Source of the DNA: Shinisaurus crocodilurus
Lineage: Eukaryota; Chordata; Lepidosauria; Squamata; Shinisauridae
Length of the DNA: 64,000 nucleotides
Reading direction: 5' to 3'
Assembly (NCBI GenBank): GCA_021292165.1
Contig: CM037877.1
Coordinates: forward strand, 304,610,063-304,674,062
How positions within the stretch are numbered: the first letter of the stretch is position 1; each line of letters begins with the position of its first letter. Made by a program: the position numbers and the translations under genes. The notes beneath the pieces are model-generated. The model was given only the letters and a program-made list of their open reading frames with translations, had not been told where the DNA came from and made no database searches. Shown in pieces: positions 21,680 through 33,058 of this stretch.

Positions 21680-22395
21680 GGGGCTGGCAATTAAAAAAAG
21701 AATGAGCAAAATGCAACCAAAAATTACAATATACCAAAATGAAATGGTAAACGGTGATAATAAAAAGATATAAATGCCAACTCAACAAAGAGAGAAGCAC
21801 AATCCCAGTAACAAGAACAGCCATTGATACGCCGTGGCATTGTAGAGTCAGGCTAGCCAAAGGCTCATGGACAGAGGTTTTTGCCTGGGGCCTGCAAGTA
21901 TTCAATGCCAGATCTGTCTGTCTGAGGGCATTCTGTCAAGTTGGCACCACTACTGAAAAGGCCCTGCTCCTGAGAGCTGCCCGCCCTGAGCTTCATTTGA
22001 CAGTGGCACCCCAGTGCAAGGCCTCAGATGTTGAATGTGGGCACATATGGAAGAAGGTGGTCCTTAAGATATCCAGGTCCCAAGTCATTTAGGGCTTTAG
22101 TGGTCAAAACTAGCACCTTAAATTGAGTCTGGAAACAAACAGTGCTGATAGAATAAGATTGGAGTAATAACATATACTTCCCTCAGCCAGCCCCGTCCAA
22201 TAATCTGGCAGTGGCATTTTGCACTAGCTGAAGTTTCCTTTTTTTTTTCTTTTTAAGGGAAGCCCCATGTACAGTGGGATACAGTAGTCTAGCCTGAAGG
22301 TTACTGGGGCATGGATGGCTGTGGCAAGGCTCAATTTAGCCAGGAAGGGTTGCAGTTGGTACACTAGCGGAAGCTGGTGAAAAGCACTCCTAATC
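21680..22395 (-). mobile_element. LINE 3'-region, reversed (L2/CR1-like)
   Basis: CTACTGAAAAGGCCCTGCTCC, AGTCATTTAGGGCTTTAG, TAGCACCTTAAATTGAG, CCAATAATCTGGCAGTGGC and ACAGTAGTCTAGCCTGAAGG occur in the order seen in the minus-strand LINE at 33570-34260. Stops and indels show that it is dead. Confidence 0.65.
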
Positions 22396-23700
22396 AGCAC
22401 TGCCCCCTCTCAAGCTCTGGTCTTCTGTTACATATTGCAAATTTCTCCTCTCTAGAGTAGTCTCCCTGAGCTTTCAAAATCAGGACTAGCACCTTGAAGG
22501 ATCGAGAGGTGCAATGCAGAGAGCAAGAATGGGTCAGTGCAGAATAAATAGTTGCATACCAAAGGGGTGGAGTGGGGGGGGGGAATTGCAGGCCTCCTCA
22601 TAATGAGCTCAGTGGTTTGTTTTGTATATATTTGGCTTTTAAAAACAACAAATGAGTAGTGTGAGCAAGGAGAGGCCCACATGACAGGCGAACATGTTTG
22701 TGTGAGAGGGAGAAAGAAAGAAAGAAAGAGTGTTCAGTTTGGTATATTAGGTAATAGGTAGTACAGTTAAGATGGGGAGGCATGATTGCAGTCTCTTTCT
22801 CTCCCTGTTTCCTGCACCCCCAACCCCAAGGGTGAGATGGGCATTTTTGTGAAACCCTGATTTGTATCCCAAGTCCCAAATCGAGGCTAACCAGGCGCAG
22901 TCTTTACTGTGGCGTAGGGAAGCTGCAGAATTTCATTTGGTCCACATTTTTAAGCGAATCGACATTTGCATTTCCCAGACTGACATGTGGATCAGAGAGC
23001 AAGTCTCTGGACTGCACACTTCTCTGAATGTTGCGATGTAGTTCTCCGCTAAAAAAAAAAAAAAAAGCCTGCAAAAATGCATATTTTAGGAGGAAAGGCG
23101 ATTTAAAGGGGAAATGCATACAAAATGGTGTGCTGTAGTGGAATATGCATCCGGTTCAAATGCAGTTTTTCGTGCAGTTAAAAAAAAAAGCATCTAAGAA
23201 AATGGGACAGAACAGACTTATGATTGAACACATGCGAAGTGGACCAGAGGAATAGACTGATCCATCCATCCCTTCTAGGGCATAAGCCTCATTCAGCTCA
23301 ATAGGACTTATTTCTCAGTAAACATACTTAGCATTCCACTGTAAAGGGCATGTCTTTAATATAGACTGAAGCCAGATTAGCGGAAGATTGGGAGATGCAG
23401 TTTGGGGGGGGGGCAACAGAATGTTCTTCTCCCAAAACTATAGTTCTCAGAGTTCCTTGGAGGGAGGGAAACAGGAAAGTCACGACATTCCACCTGATTT
23501 AGAAGCCATTTATGTGCCTTAAGGAAAGACTTGTCTACTCACCAGATCAGTTGTTAATCTGTGGAACTCATTGCCAGAGGATAGAAGGTATAAACCGGCA
23601 GGAGGGAGGAATAAGCTGCTGTGTGTACTTTAGGGCTGTCTGATTTTTCTTGTTGGAGGAAGAAGGGGGAAGAGGACTGGGTATTAAAGTTTCCTGTGTC
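22396..23700 (+). other. Intron 1, unclassified sequence
   Basis: An (AGAA)n run lies at 22710-22730 and an A run at 23050-23066. The block 22980-23220 has repeated ATGCATA/ATGCAT words and may be an old transposon remnant. I found no exon. Confidence 0.4.
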
Positions 23701-23707
23701 GGGATTT

Positions 23708-23874
23708 CATAGATCATAGAGTTGGAAGGGGCCTACAAGGCTATCGAGTCCATCCAACCCCCTGCTCAATGCAGGGAACTAGAGGAGGGGTCTCCCATCC
23801 AAGTAATGACCAGGCCTGACCCAGCTTAGCTTTCCACGCTCAGACAAGCTGAGCCAGCGTGAGCCACAGGCCTG
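23708..23874 (-). mobile_element. 5S-rRNA-derived SINE with CR1-like tail
   Basis: Full-length copy on the minus strand, with head CAGGCCTGTGGCTCACGC, 5S-like core AAGCTAAGCTGGGTCAGG, and tail GACTCGATAGCCTTGTAGG ending TATGATCTATG. Confidence 0.85.
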
Positions 23875-24179
23875 TATCTAGTTATGGAAGCTGAGAAGAG
23901 GAAGCTTTGATAAGGAGTGGTGGTGGATGGATGAAGGTGATACCTCACGTTCTTCCAAGGGGAGCTGTTACGTCAGAGACAGCTGGCTAGGTTGGAAGGG
24001 GCCATTTTGGAGAGGGAAGCTGCACCTTCTGTTCTGGGAGCCCTTCTCCCTAACCTCAAATCTGCAGAGAGCCATTTGTGGTTGCTCCGTTGGGAGGGGG
24101 AAAGACCTCCTCCGCTTTATTATCTCTTCCCTGTTCTAGGCCTGAGCCCAGGCAGGTTCTGAAGCTAAGCCCCAGTGAG

Positions 24180-24505
24180 GCCCACCTCCAAATAAATCCC
24201 AGTCAGTGTCCGTCCATCCATCCATCACAGCTTTGCAATCAAATACACAAAAGTTACTATCCCAACTAATGTTTTTTACTAGCTACCTGTCCAAACAGTG
24301 GGCAGTTTATGACATATTGCTAGTCTGAAACTCTTAAGAACTCATAGTTCACAAAGGTGTTCTTTCCTAGTCACGTCAAGGCAATCTTTACTTATCACAG
24401 GTGACCACCAGTCCAATGGCTGTTACAAGTCTAATGCTATATGATACCATCCATCCATAGAGTCAATACACTGGTTCAGATGTAAAACTTTAGACCATTG
24501 TTTTG
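24180..24505 (+). other. Intron 1, no feature seen
   Basis: A short CCAT array lies at 24210-24225. Otherwise unremarkable. Confidence 0.35.
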
Positions 24506-24516
24506 CATTATGAGAA

Positions 24517-24573
24517 CAGGGTGGCCGGGTGACCGGCCAGATGGGCGATTAATAAATATAATAAATAAATAAA
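24517..24573 (+). mobile_element. Ultra-short LINE 3'-end insertion
   Basis: Only the last ~57 bp of a LINE 3' end is present (AACAGGGTGGCCGGGTGAC, then GATGGGCGATTAATAAAT and AATA units), matching 13318-13394. TATGAGAA lies on both sides (24510-24517 and about 24574-24581), which is a target-site duplication. It is therefore a separate, severely 5'-truncated retrotransposition event. Confidence 0.7.
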
Positions 24574-24599
24574 TATGAGAATGATCCTAGGTGAGCCTT

Positions 24600-24960
24600 T
24601 TGCTCACATGCTCCCCCCTCATCTTCTGGCACAGCCATGAGGAGTGGTTCAGAAGCTTTCCCTTCTGTTTTAGATTAGCCACAGCCTGCTATGTTGTCCA
24701 AACCCAGAGAAACTGTGGTTAATCTAACTATGGTTTGAGAAGTTGGCTTGCTTCAACAAGAACAAACTGTAGCTAAAATTAACCATAGTTTAGGGTTCGG
24801 AAGTAACACTAAACTGTGGCTAATCTAAAATGGAAGCAGAAGCTTCCAGTCTCTTCCTGGCTGTGCCAGAGGGGGAGTCCATGAGCCTGAGACTCACTGT
24901 GGCTTATCTTCGTAATGCTAAACCATGGTTTGACATTACATCCGGACCCTCCCAATATCT
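24600..24960. repeat. Palindrome-rich decayed transposon block
   Basis: The words AAACTGTGGTTAATC, AACTATGGTTTGAG, TTAACCATAGTTTAGG and AAACCATGGTTTGAC recur in both orientations within 250 bp. The pattern suggests several copies of a short inverted repeat, probably a decayed MITE cluster. Confidence 0.45.
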
Positions 24961-25063
24961 ATACATCCACATTCTTTATTTCATTGGCCTTCAAATGGTG
25001 GGCCATGACAGGACCTCAGATGAGTAACACCTGGCCATCACCATAATTCATTCTCATTCTCAT

Positions 25064-25065
<2 letters not shown>

Positions 25066-25096
<31 letters not shown>
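25066..25096. repeat. (TC)n microsatellite
   Basis: TC dinucleotide array, with (AAAG)n-like purine tracts at 25125-25155. Confidence 0.9.
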
Positions 25097-25101
<5 letters not shown>

Positions 25102-25608
25102 AAAAAGATTTTTAAGAAGTGAAGAAGAAAAGGAAAGAAAGAAAGAAAGAAAGGGGCAGGAGGGCAGAGAGGGAGAAAGTGAGAATTGGAGAGAGAGAGG
25201 AAGAAAGGCCAGCAGGGAGAGAAGGAGAGACTCCAGCTGATCCGTAGGATAAAAAATTTAAAGTGGGTCTCATGTTGTTAGTGTGTGTGTGTGGGGGGGA
25301 GGTCCCAGTTCTGAAAAGGTTTATGTCTATTGCTGTATCTTCCCTATCGAACCCTCCTACTGTTGTTGTCGCTACTAAGTGTTTGTTTAATGCCAGAAAT
25401 GGTGCTAGGTGCTGCAGAGCAGGGTTGGCCAAACTTCTGTATTCATGGATTGGACGCCATTCTTCAGATCATGGTCGGGGTGGGGTGGGGATGGAATAGA
25501 TTTTGCCACCCAAATTGCGCCGCTCACATACCTACGTACTACATGCAAAAATCTAAAGGACAGGTGGAATGTCACAATGTGGGATCTCTCAATTTTTTGG
25601 AATGAAGG

Positions 25609-25810
25609 AGCTGCAATAGCTCAGTGAAAGAGAGCACAGGCAGGCTTTTCACAAAGAAGGTCCTGGATTCAGATCCTGGCACCTTCAGTTCAAAGGATCT
25701 TGAGTAGCAGGGCTTGGATTGAGAGCCACAGCCAATTGGAGCCGATAACACTGGGGCAGGAGCACCAATGGCCTGATTTGCCTTAAGGTTCAACTTGGCA
25801 ATGTTTTTTT
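25609..25810 (+). mobile_element. tRNA-derived SINE, diverged
   Basis: The head TGCAATAGCTCAGTGAAAGAG and AAGGTCCTGGATTCAGATCC is tRNA-like (A-box and B-box regions). The body CACCTTCAGTTCAAAGGATC follows. Related, better-kept copies are at 34470-34664 and 41300-41505 on the minus strand. Confidence 0.65.
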
Positions 25811-26110
25811 CCCCCATTCATTTATTTTATTTATATCCCACCTTTTGCCCACAAGGGAATTTTGGCATATTGCCAGTGTCATCCAGGCATTGACCCAACC
25901 CAAATCTGCTTAACTTCAGCAAGGTTGCTGCATCATGTGCCTTCAGGCCGTGCCCACTTGGAATGGTGGGCAAATATTTGATCATACCCATACCATGATC
26001 AAAATTGGGTAGTGCGATCAGTGGGCCAAATAAACATGCTTGGGGCTGGGTGGGGGTTGGATTTGGCCCGTGCGGGCTGCCATTTGGCCATCCCTGCTGG
26101 AGAAATGACA

Positions 26111-27110
26111 CAACTCCTGCCCAGAAGGATCATAACCAGAACTGAGAATAATCTGAGCTACCAAACGTACCCACGCCCCAGCCAAGGTTTGCGCCAAAAG
26201 AAGTTGAGTTTTGCTCTCTCTGGCAATGATGCGAATGGGCATAAGTTTGCTGACCTCACATCAGTACTCGTGCCTCTGATGGTCATGAGGAGGGTCGCCG
26301 AACGGTGTGCTAGAGCCCTTCTCTTGGGTCCCTGGAAATCTTGCTTGGCCCCCTCCTCCTCCTCTCAGGTTTCTGGGCTCTTGTCCTCTGTTGCCCTTAT
26401 AGTTTGTGGTCTGTTATGACAGCCCTTAAAGACTGGAAACATGTTTTTGTTTCTCTAATGAAAGCTGCTTTTTCCTGAATTCTGTGTCCAGTACGAAATA
26501 TGTTAGCGTGATGCAGTTGCAGATGAAGGATACACATACAACCTTGTTTCTGTTCTATAAAGCAGAGAAAAGACTAAGCAGAAATGAGTTGTGGGGAGGG
26601 AAGACACACACATACACACACACACACACACACATTTTCCTTCCTTCCCTTTCCAGTGTCTGTGTGTCTGGGTGCACACAAACAGGTGTGGATGCAGTTA
26701 ACACATGTGCATAGGACTGGGTTTTTATGGAAGTAGTAGTGTCCTTCGTTAGCAAACCCACCAGATTCCCAAGAATCCTAGCCCAGGCAGCTGGCTCAGA
26801 TTGTCGCGAGATTCGCTTAAACAACATGAGACATTAGAAGTGGTCCTGGCTTTGTTCTGTCTACTTTGCTTTAATTTCTAGGCCTCCAGGGCCTACTTCA
26901 GCCACATCTGCAAGCATATCCAGGAGGGGTAGAATTTTAATCAAAGCTCTGTAGGTGGTTACCAGTGTTACCTAGAAGCAGTTATAAAAGAGGATGCGCG
27001 AGTGATTGGACATCTCCTTTCCATACTTCTGGGTAACGTCTGAAGCCATCCTGAATGTCTGCAGATTTCCTGCACATACAGAAAAGACAAAGAACCTTGT
27101 GGTACCTTAA
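26111..27110 (+). other. Intron 1, mostly unclassified, with AC repeat
   Basis: An (AC)n array lies at 26606-26633. The rest has no recognised exon or element. Confidence 0.4.
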
Positions 27111-27114
27111 AGAC

Positions 27115-27232
27115 CAGCCTTCCCCTACCTGGTGCCCCCCAGATGTGTTGGACTACACCTCCCATCCTGGCTGGGGAATTCTGGGAGTTGTAGTCCCAAC
27201 ACATCTGGAGGGCACCAGGCTGGGGAAGGCTG
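27115..27232. mobile_element. Palindromic hAT-type MITE
   Basis: CAGCCTTCCCCTACCTGGTG and its mirrored end CACCAGGCTGGGGAAGGCTG bound arms carrying GGACTACACCTCCCATCC and GGGAGTTGTAGTCCC. The flanks TTAAAGAC and TTTAAGAT share six of eight bases, as expected of an aged 8-bp duplication. Confidence 0.75.
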
Positions 27233-27685
27233 TTTAAGATGAACAAATGCATGATATTGTAATAAATGTGTTAAGACTTTAAGGTGCCAAAGGACTCTTG
27301 TCATTTCTGCTGCAGCAGACTGACACAGCTAAATCTGCAGCGTGACGTGAAATTTAGCATCTTAAAATCCGTTCTTTTCCTTCCTCAAATCAAGTTTCTA
27401 GGCCTCAAGGGAATGGATAGCTTATAAACCTCTCCAGTCCCCTCTGCCTTCCCATTCTGTGTCAACGATTTCCCCCCCCCCCAAACACCCAAGTGACTCA
27501 AAAAAAAACCCAAATCGTGGCGGCATGGTAAATTTATGCAAATGCAATGCAGTGTGATGCTATCACACAGCAGAGCGCATCAGCTCTGCTAGCCTTACTG
27601 GGCCACATCGTGCTGTGGGGGCTTTCCAGACCGAAGAGAAATGATTTGCCTCGAGCAAGTGGGGAGCAGCTAATTATATCCCTGA

Positions 27686-27995
27686 GCAGTGCCGGCCCCC
27701 CGGTTTTTGAGGGCCTTTGGGCAAGACGTCCTCAATGCCCTCCCCCTCAGTGAGTCTACTTTCTCACTGCCATTGTCACCAGCTGCTATTGCTCCTCATC
27801 CCCTTTCCCCTCCTTGTTACCACTTGATTGTTTGATAGGCCGTCTGCCACCTGGGCCAGCACAAGAGGCAGGTGAACAAGCAGACTGCCATGTCGAAGAG
27901 GAGGAGCAACTCCAGGGGATTCTTGTCAATGGGCCCCTGCCGGGGTGTGGGCCCTTAGCAGATGCCCGACCATGCCTACCGTCGGCGCCAGCCCT
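27686..27995 (-). mobile_element. hAT-like MITE, reversed copy
   Basis: It starts CAGTGCCGGCCCCCCGG and ends TCGGCGCCAGCCCTG, matching the inverted ends of the copy at 43958-44322. TCCCTGAG before the element and GCCCTGAG across its right edge suggest an 8-bp duplication if the last base is lost. The predicted peptides inside are not genes. Confidence 0.6.
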
Positions 27996-28020
27996 GCCCT
28001 GAGCTAATACTTAGTTGTAG

Positions 28021-28238
28021 TTTTTATTGATTTCATTTTTATCCTGCCCTGCTTCCAAGAAACTCCGGGCAACATAGGTGGTGTGCTCCCCGCTCCCCAT
28101 TTTGTCCTCGCACCAATTCTGCGAGGTAGGTTAGGCTGAGAAAAAGTGGCGAGCTTAAGGTCACCCAGGGAGCATCATGGCTGAACCAAGATCTCTCCTG
28201 GTCCACTTCCAGCTCCACATCCACCACACTGGCTCTCG
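28021..28238 (-). mobile_element. Sauria-type SINE
   Basis: The reversed T-rich tail is followed by GGTAGGTTAGGCTGAG, AAGGTCACCCAGGGAGC and the head AACCAAGATCTCTCCTGG and CACCACACTGGCTCTC. Diverged, but full length in layout. Confidence 0.75.
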
Positions 28239-28269
28239 ACAGGAGTCGAGGAGAAGCTTCCTGGTACTT

Positions 28270-28780
28270 ATTTATTTAATATATTTATTCACCGCCCATC
28301 AGCCAAAAGGCCCCCTGGGCGGTTTACAAAACACAACACAAAAATACCAACAAAAATAGTATAAAAACACAAACATATTAAAATATAACACTGATAAAAA
28401 ACAAGCAGCCAAAATCAATTCAATCCAGAGGTACAGTGGCGATAATAAAAGGAATAAAATCTACCATTAAAATATTGGGCAAATAAAAAGGTCTTCACCT
28501 GGCGCCTGAAAGAACAGAGGGTAGGCGCCAGGCGCACCTCCTTGGGAAGCTGATTCCATAGATGGGGTGCCACAACTTTGATAGATCTTACATTGTCCTG
28601 AAGAAGCTTCCAAGATGTTGCTCTCTTGAGGAACCGCCGCATAGCAAGCATGGATTTGGGATTCAGCATCCTTTGAATCCAAGCATCCAAATGATACGCA
28701 AGTAGTTTTATAGCGCTTAATGTTTCAGAAGCAGAGTCAAAAGGGCACGGGGCGCCTTCTGACATCTCAGGGATGTGGAA
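28270..28780 (-). pseudogene. LINE 3' end with ORF2 C-terminus
   Basis: The minus-strand frame gives VVAPHLWNQLPKEVRLAP and FRRQVKTFLFAQYF, the conserved C-terminal signature of L2/CR1-group ORF2 proteins. It is followed by a 3'UTR ending (reversed) in the CACCGCCCATCAGCC and CTGGGCGGTTTACAAAA block and an AAATAAATAA tail. Only the last ~115 codons remain. Confidence 0.8.
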
Positions 28781-29377
28781 ATAGGATGGATGGATTGAAA
28801 ATTTAAATCAAGTTTACCACTGATAGTTCTTCCCACATTTCTTCTGCAGTGGTGCAGATCTGATCACTAAAACATGTCAATTTACAAGTCACTACAGCAT
28901 TTTACAACATTGAAGAGGGTATACTTTGTGTAATATTTTTAGATAATTTGATTTTTACTAATTTAGGAAATCGTACGGAATACCCATTGCCTGTGTCAAG
29001 CTGCAGATGTAGCGGCAGTACATTATGAATGGTGAGAAATAAATCACACACACAAACACAATAGCACTTTTCCTTTCTAATCCAATCCACGGTTCCTTTT
29101 CTACACTGCCTCCAACCACCCTTCCTTATATTGTCTCTCTGTCTTAAGTAACTCCTCTGCTTTGCTTGGCCCTGCTCCACCAACACAGCACAGCACAACA
29201 CAGCACTAATCCTGTCCAGCCCCAGCCTGTGTCTTTGCACATGTGATTATAGTCAGAGAAACAGAAACTGAAAGCTCAGCACTTTCAAGAAGCAAGAGCT
29301 GGTAGTCAGGCTGGACAGAGCCATTTTCATGAGATTAAAAAACTGAAATGAATGCCCAATTATGAGACTGTAACACA

Positions 29378-29720
29378 ATTTGATGCATGCTTAGACAGAA
29401 AAAAGTCTTACATGCTGGCTGGGGAATGCTGGAAGTCGTAGGATGACTTTTTTGGTCTAAAAAAGCCAGTGTGGTGTAGTGGTTAGAGTGTTGGACTGGG
29501 ACTCGGGAGTTCCGGGTTCTAGTCCCCGCTCGGCCATGAAACTCACTGGGTGACTTTGGGCCAGTCACTGACTCTCAGCCTAACCTACCTCACAGGGTTG
29601 TTGTGAGGATAAAATGGAGAGGAGGAGGATTATGTAAACCGCCTTGGGGTCTTTGCAGGAAAAAAGGCGGGGCATAAATATAATAAATAAATAAATAAAT
29701 AAACGTGCATAGGATTATGC
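29378..29720. mobile_element. Palindromic MITE split by a Sauria SINE
   Basis: The MITE parts are 29378-29461 (GATGCATGCTTAGACAG, AAGTCTTACATGCTGGCTGG, TTTTGGTCTAAA) and 29704-29720 (CGTGCATAGGATTATGCC). Joined, the two parts match the Harbinger-like palindromes at 15007 and 51089. The interruption is the SINE at 29465-29703. Confidence 0.65.
29465..29703 (+). mobile_element. Sauria SINE, full length
   Basis: The tRNA-derived head (GCCAGTGTGGTGTAGTGG, AGTTCCGGGTTCTAGTCCCC) is followed by the family body (GGTGACTTTGGGCCAGTC, CTCACAGGGTTGTTGTGAGG) and the tail GGCATAAATATAATAAAT with AAAT units. This SINE group is known from squamates and thought to be mobilised by BovB LINEs. CTAAA/TAAA at the two edges may be the target duplication. 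Confidence 0.9.
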
Positions 29721-29751
29721 CCGCTTTTTGTAGGTTTAGCATGTTTACATA

Positions 29752-30440
29752 AGAACCTAAGAAGAGCCCTGCTGGATCAGACCAAGGGTCCATCTAGTCC
29801 AGGATTCTGTTCACACAGTGGCCAACCAACTGCCTGTGGGAAACCCACAAGTAGGGCATGAGTGCAATGTCGCCCTCCCACTCATGTCCTTCTGCAACTG
29901 GTATACATAGGCATACTGCCTCTGATTCTGGAGGTAGCATATATTTATTTATTTATTATATTTATACCCCTCCTTTTTTCCTGCAAGGAACCGATATATG
30001 TAATCAGGCCATATATATGGCCACCCATATATAGTCATCAGGACTAGTAGCCATGGATAGCCTTATCCTCCATCAATCTGCCTAACCACCTTTTAAAGCC
30101 TTCCAGAGTGGTGGCCATCACTACATCTTGTGGTAGTGAATGTGCTATATCAAGAACTACTTCCTTTTATCTGTCCTGAATCTTCCACCAGTCAAGCTTC
30201 ATAAGATGACCCCTTCATGAAATGAGCCGGGGTTCTAGTATCATGAGAGAGGGAGAAAAATGTCTCCCCCTCCACTTTCTCCACACCATGCATAAGTTTA
30301 CACACCTCTGTCATGTCTCTCCATACTCGCATTTTTTTCCTCAGCTAAACAGTCGCAGATGTTGTAACCTTTCCTCGTAGGAGAGTTGCTGTGGCCCCTT
30401 GATCATTTTAGCTGTCCTTTCCTGCAACTTTTCCTACTCT
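29752..30440 (-). mobile_element. CR1-like LINE 3' part, reversed
   Basis: On the minus strand the end reads TGATCCAGCAGGGCTCTTC and TTAGGTTCTTATG, the end type also at 57567-57610 and 61440-61498. Upstream lies the eroded ORF2 region (reversed words CTGTCATGTCTCTCC and TTGTAACCTTTCCTCG). A Sauria SINE tail piece (29943-29993) interrupts it. Confidence 0.65.
29943..29993 (-). mobile_element. Sauria SINE 3'-tail fragment
   Basis: The reversed tail TTTATTTATTATATTTATACC and CTTTTTTCCTGCAAGGAACC is only ~50 bp and sits inside the LINE at 29752-30440. Confidence 0.7.
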
Positions 30441-30544
30441 ACCATACCTGTTTTTAGGTGCGGTGTTTGTGATGAGATGTAACTGTAACAACATTCTTTT
30501 CTTTTTAAAATGAGAGAAAATTAGTACCTATTTTGTTGATTATT

Positions 30545-30810
30545 TTTTTAAAAAATAGATCCAATTTAATTTTTTTAAAAAATATGTTTTATTGAGTTTT
30601 ACCATTCATACAACTAATAATGCATAAAACAAAAATACAACATAAACATTGTGCACCCCCCACCTCTTGGGACCAGGTTATTTTTCTCCCCCAAAATATT
30701 TATATATAAATATAAGATATTATTCTATATTCCAAAAATGTAACAAATCTTGACAAGGTTTGTTCCCCTTACCCTTCCCCAACACATAATCCATTTTTTT
30801 TTTTTTTTAA
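30545..30810. other. A/T-rich LINE-like remnant
   Basis: TATGTTTTATTGAGTTTTACC and CATACAACTAATAATGCATA, then long A/T stretches, resemble a reversed LINE 3'UTR, but I cannot classify it. Confidence 0.35.
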
Positions 30811-30820
30811 AGCATAGATT

Positions 30821-30983
30821 CATAGATCATAGAGTTGGAAGGGGCCTAATAGGCCATCGAGTCCAACCCCCTGCTCAATGCAGGAAACTAGAGGAGGGGT
30901 CTCCCATCCAAGTAATAACCAGGCTTGACCCTGCTTAGCTTTCCACACTCAGACAAGCTGAGCCAGCGTGAGCCACAGGCCTG
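30821..30983 (-). mobile_element. 5S-rRNA-derived SINE with CR1-like tail
   Basis: Full-length minus-strand copy with head CAGGCCTGTGGCTCACGC, core AAGCTAAGCAGGGTCAAGCC, and tail GACTCGATGGCCTATTAGG ending TATGATCTATG. Confidence 0.85.
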
Positions 30984-31092
30984 ATTTTAATCCACCCTTT
31001 GTGGAAACCACTGCAATGTGTGATGTTCCTGCACCACCTTTGTAATGTAGGAACACCCCCGTCCCGGTTGCATTGAACATTGGGATTACATG

Positions 31093-31533
31093 CAGGGCCA
31101 GCGCTACCGCTAGGCAGACCCAGGCGGCTGCCTAGGGCGCGTGGCGGAAGAGGGCGCAGAGTTTCTGCGCCCCTTCCTCACCTCCGGCGCGCTCCTGCCC
31201 TGCCTGCCGCCTCCGCCGCGCCTCCCCGCCCGCTTGCCAGCCGCTGCCGCCGCCGCTGCACCTCCCCCCCCCGCGCGCCCGCCAACCACCTACCTACCTT
31301 CCCATCGTAAAGCGCGGGGGTCCCATCGCGTCGGAGGAGGAGGCGGCGGCAGCAGCAGCAGCAGCCAGCAGCGGGGCCGGGGGGAAGGTAGGTGGTGGTG
31401 GCGGCGGCGGTGGTGCGGGGGTGGGTGGGTTGCAGAGCAGGGCTGCTTTGCTCCGGAGCCCCCCCCCTCGTGCCGTGGGGGGGCGCTAAATATAATTTGG
31501 CCTAGGGCGCCAAACAGCCCTGCACCGTTCCTG
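31093..31533. mobile_element. hAT-type MITE with very GC-rich, CpG-dense interior
   Basis: The ends CAGGGCCAGCGCTACCG and (reversed) CAGGAACGGTGCAGGGC are flanked by a perfect 8-bp duplication, ATTACATG (31085-31092, 31534-31541). The interior has dense CG dinucleotides, (GGC)n-like triplets and ACCTACCTACC. Long open frames across it are proline/arginine-rich and come from composition. The same family, in shorter form, is at 51872-52035. Confidence 0.85.
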
Positions 31534-31541
31534 ATTACATG

Positions 31542-33050
31542 GCAGCAGTCCATAATATGGTTTCTTCCTAAGCTAGTGTCCCATACTGGCATGGGAAGGA
31601 GCCATGCCATGAACGCTTCCAACATGACCTGGGGCTTCTGATGCTTCCAGAGCAGTGTGGAAAGGAAACAGTGCAATTGCGCCCAAGCCACTCAGGTAGC
31701 ATCACCAAGGAATCTCAGAAGCCGGAAGGGTGGGTCACCTGAACAGGTTAGCTCAGGGCGGGGGCAGGGCTTCCATGCCCTGTGTGGAACTCTTGACTAG
31801 CAGAATAAATTATGCAAAATAAGCACGCTTGCATAATTTATGCAGGTTGCACAATCCAGCATTTGCCTCAGCGGAGAATTTTGGCAGGGAAATCTGCCCA
31901 GCCTTGCATATAATCTTGTCCATCCTGCTGGTTCTTTTCGCCTGCCTTTTCTCCTCTGTCTCTCCTCCAATATAACCCAATCCATCATCTCCCTATTCGT
32001 GTGTATGCCTTTAATGTGGCATTTGTCCATCCATCAACAAAACTGGCAGCTCCAAATACTTAAAGAAAACGCACCGCACCCGTACATCTTCCCCCTGTTC
32101 CAGCAGATGAGACTGGATAGGCCTATGCAAAGGCCGCTTTTTATTTCTTTTTATGGATTCTGTGCCTTTGGGGCGTATACTGCAGTCTTTCCTCCTGAGC
32201 CTGTCTCTTCAGCTATGACGTGAAGAAATGCTGTTTTGTTTTGTTTTTCTTCTCACCCCCACCCCCTTAAAAATAAAAGTTTTATTTTTATTTTTAATTT
32301 AAGCTTTGGTTATGTTACAGTGAAGGAAGTTACAAAAACAAGGCATCCTCTTCGTGGCATTTTAAATATAATCGCTTTTCTCTCCTCCGCCCCCAAGCCC
32401 ACACTCGTGTGTCTGCACAAAACAGACACAGCCCCCTTCAACATGGTTTGAGAGAAGAATGAGAAAATAAGAATACAAATGAAATAATTTTGTTCAAGGA
32501 GGGGAGGAAAATGAAAGAGGAAAGGAAAAAGGATCTGTTTGTTTGTTTGTTTCCCCCTGAAACGCTAAAGAAAGGCAGCATGTATTTCTTTGCTAAGATC
32601 TTTTTATTAAACAGGAATCAGTTCCCCTGTAGCCAATTGCATTGGCCTCTCTGACCAAGTTTCTACATGCAACAGCATGACATAGGAAGGCTTTTCCTGG
32701 AATGTGGCAGGAGAGTGCATATTTGAACCCTTCCACATCTCATAATTCTCCCTGCACGCAGAAAGCTAGTACGGAAGGGAGAAAGGTTCAATCTGGCCTT
32801 CTCCCTGACATACTATTTTTCCACATTCAGGGACCACCTGCCACCCATGGGAGTGGCATTCAAACATGAAACTTTGTGTCTCAAGTGGCACAGTCCAGGA
32901 AAAGCTTTACTCCTTCGTTGTGTTGCAGGTAGAAACTGGCCTCAAGTCCGTGTTAAGAAGGGCTAAATGGGACTTGCAGCAAAACTCCTGTAGTGTGGAG
33001 TTGCTCCTGTTCAGGGCTCTAGTCGGCCAGTCTTGCTCTCTTACAGGATC
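31542..33050 (+). other. Intron 1, no gene recognised
   Basis: Mostly unique-looking sequence with a (GTTT)n run near 32539. Open frames lack recognisable domains. Confidence 0.4.
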
Positions 33051-33058
33051 CTCTAATC

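Noticed and set aside
29100..29240. Minus-strand frame of 112 residues at 28902-29240
   Set aside because: No recognisable domain, and the region is intronic with repeat neighbours on both sides.
31141..31641. 166-residue open frame rich in Pro/Ala/Arg
   Set aside because: It lies in the GC-rich hAT MITE at 31093-31533, has no domain, and comes from composition.
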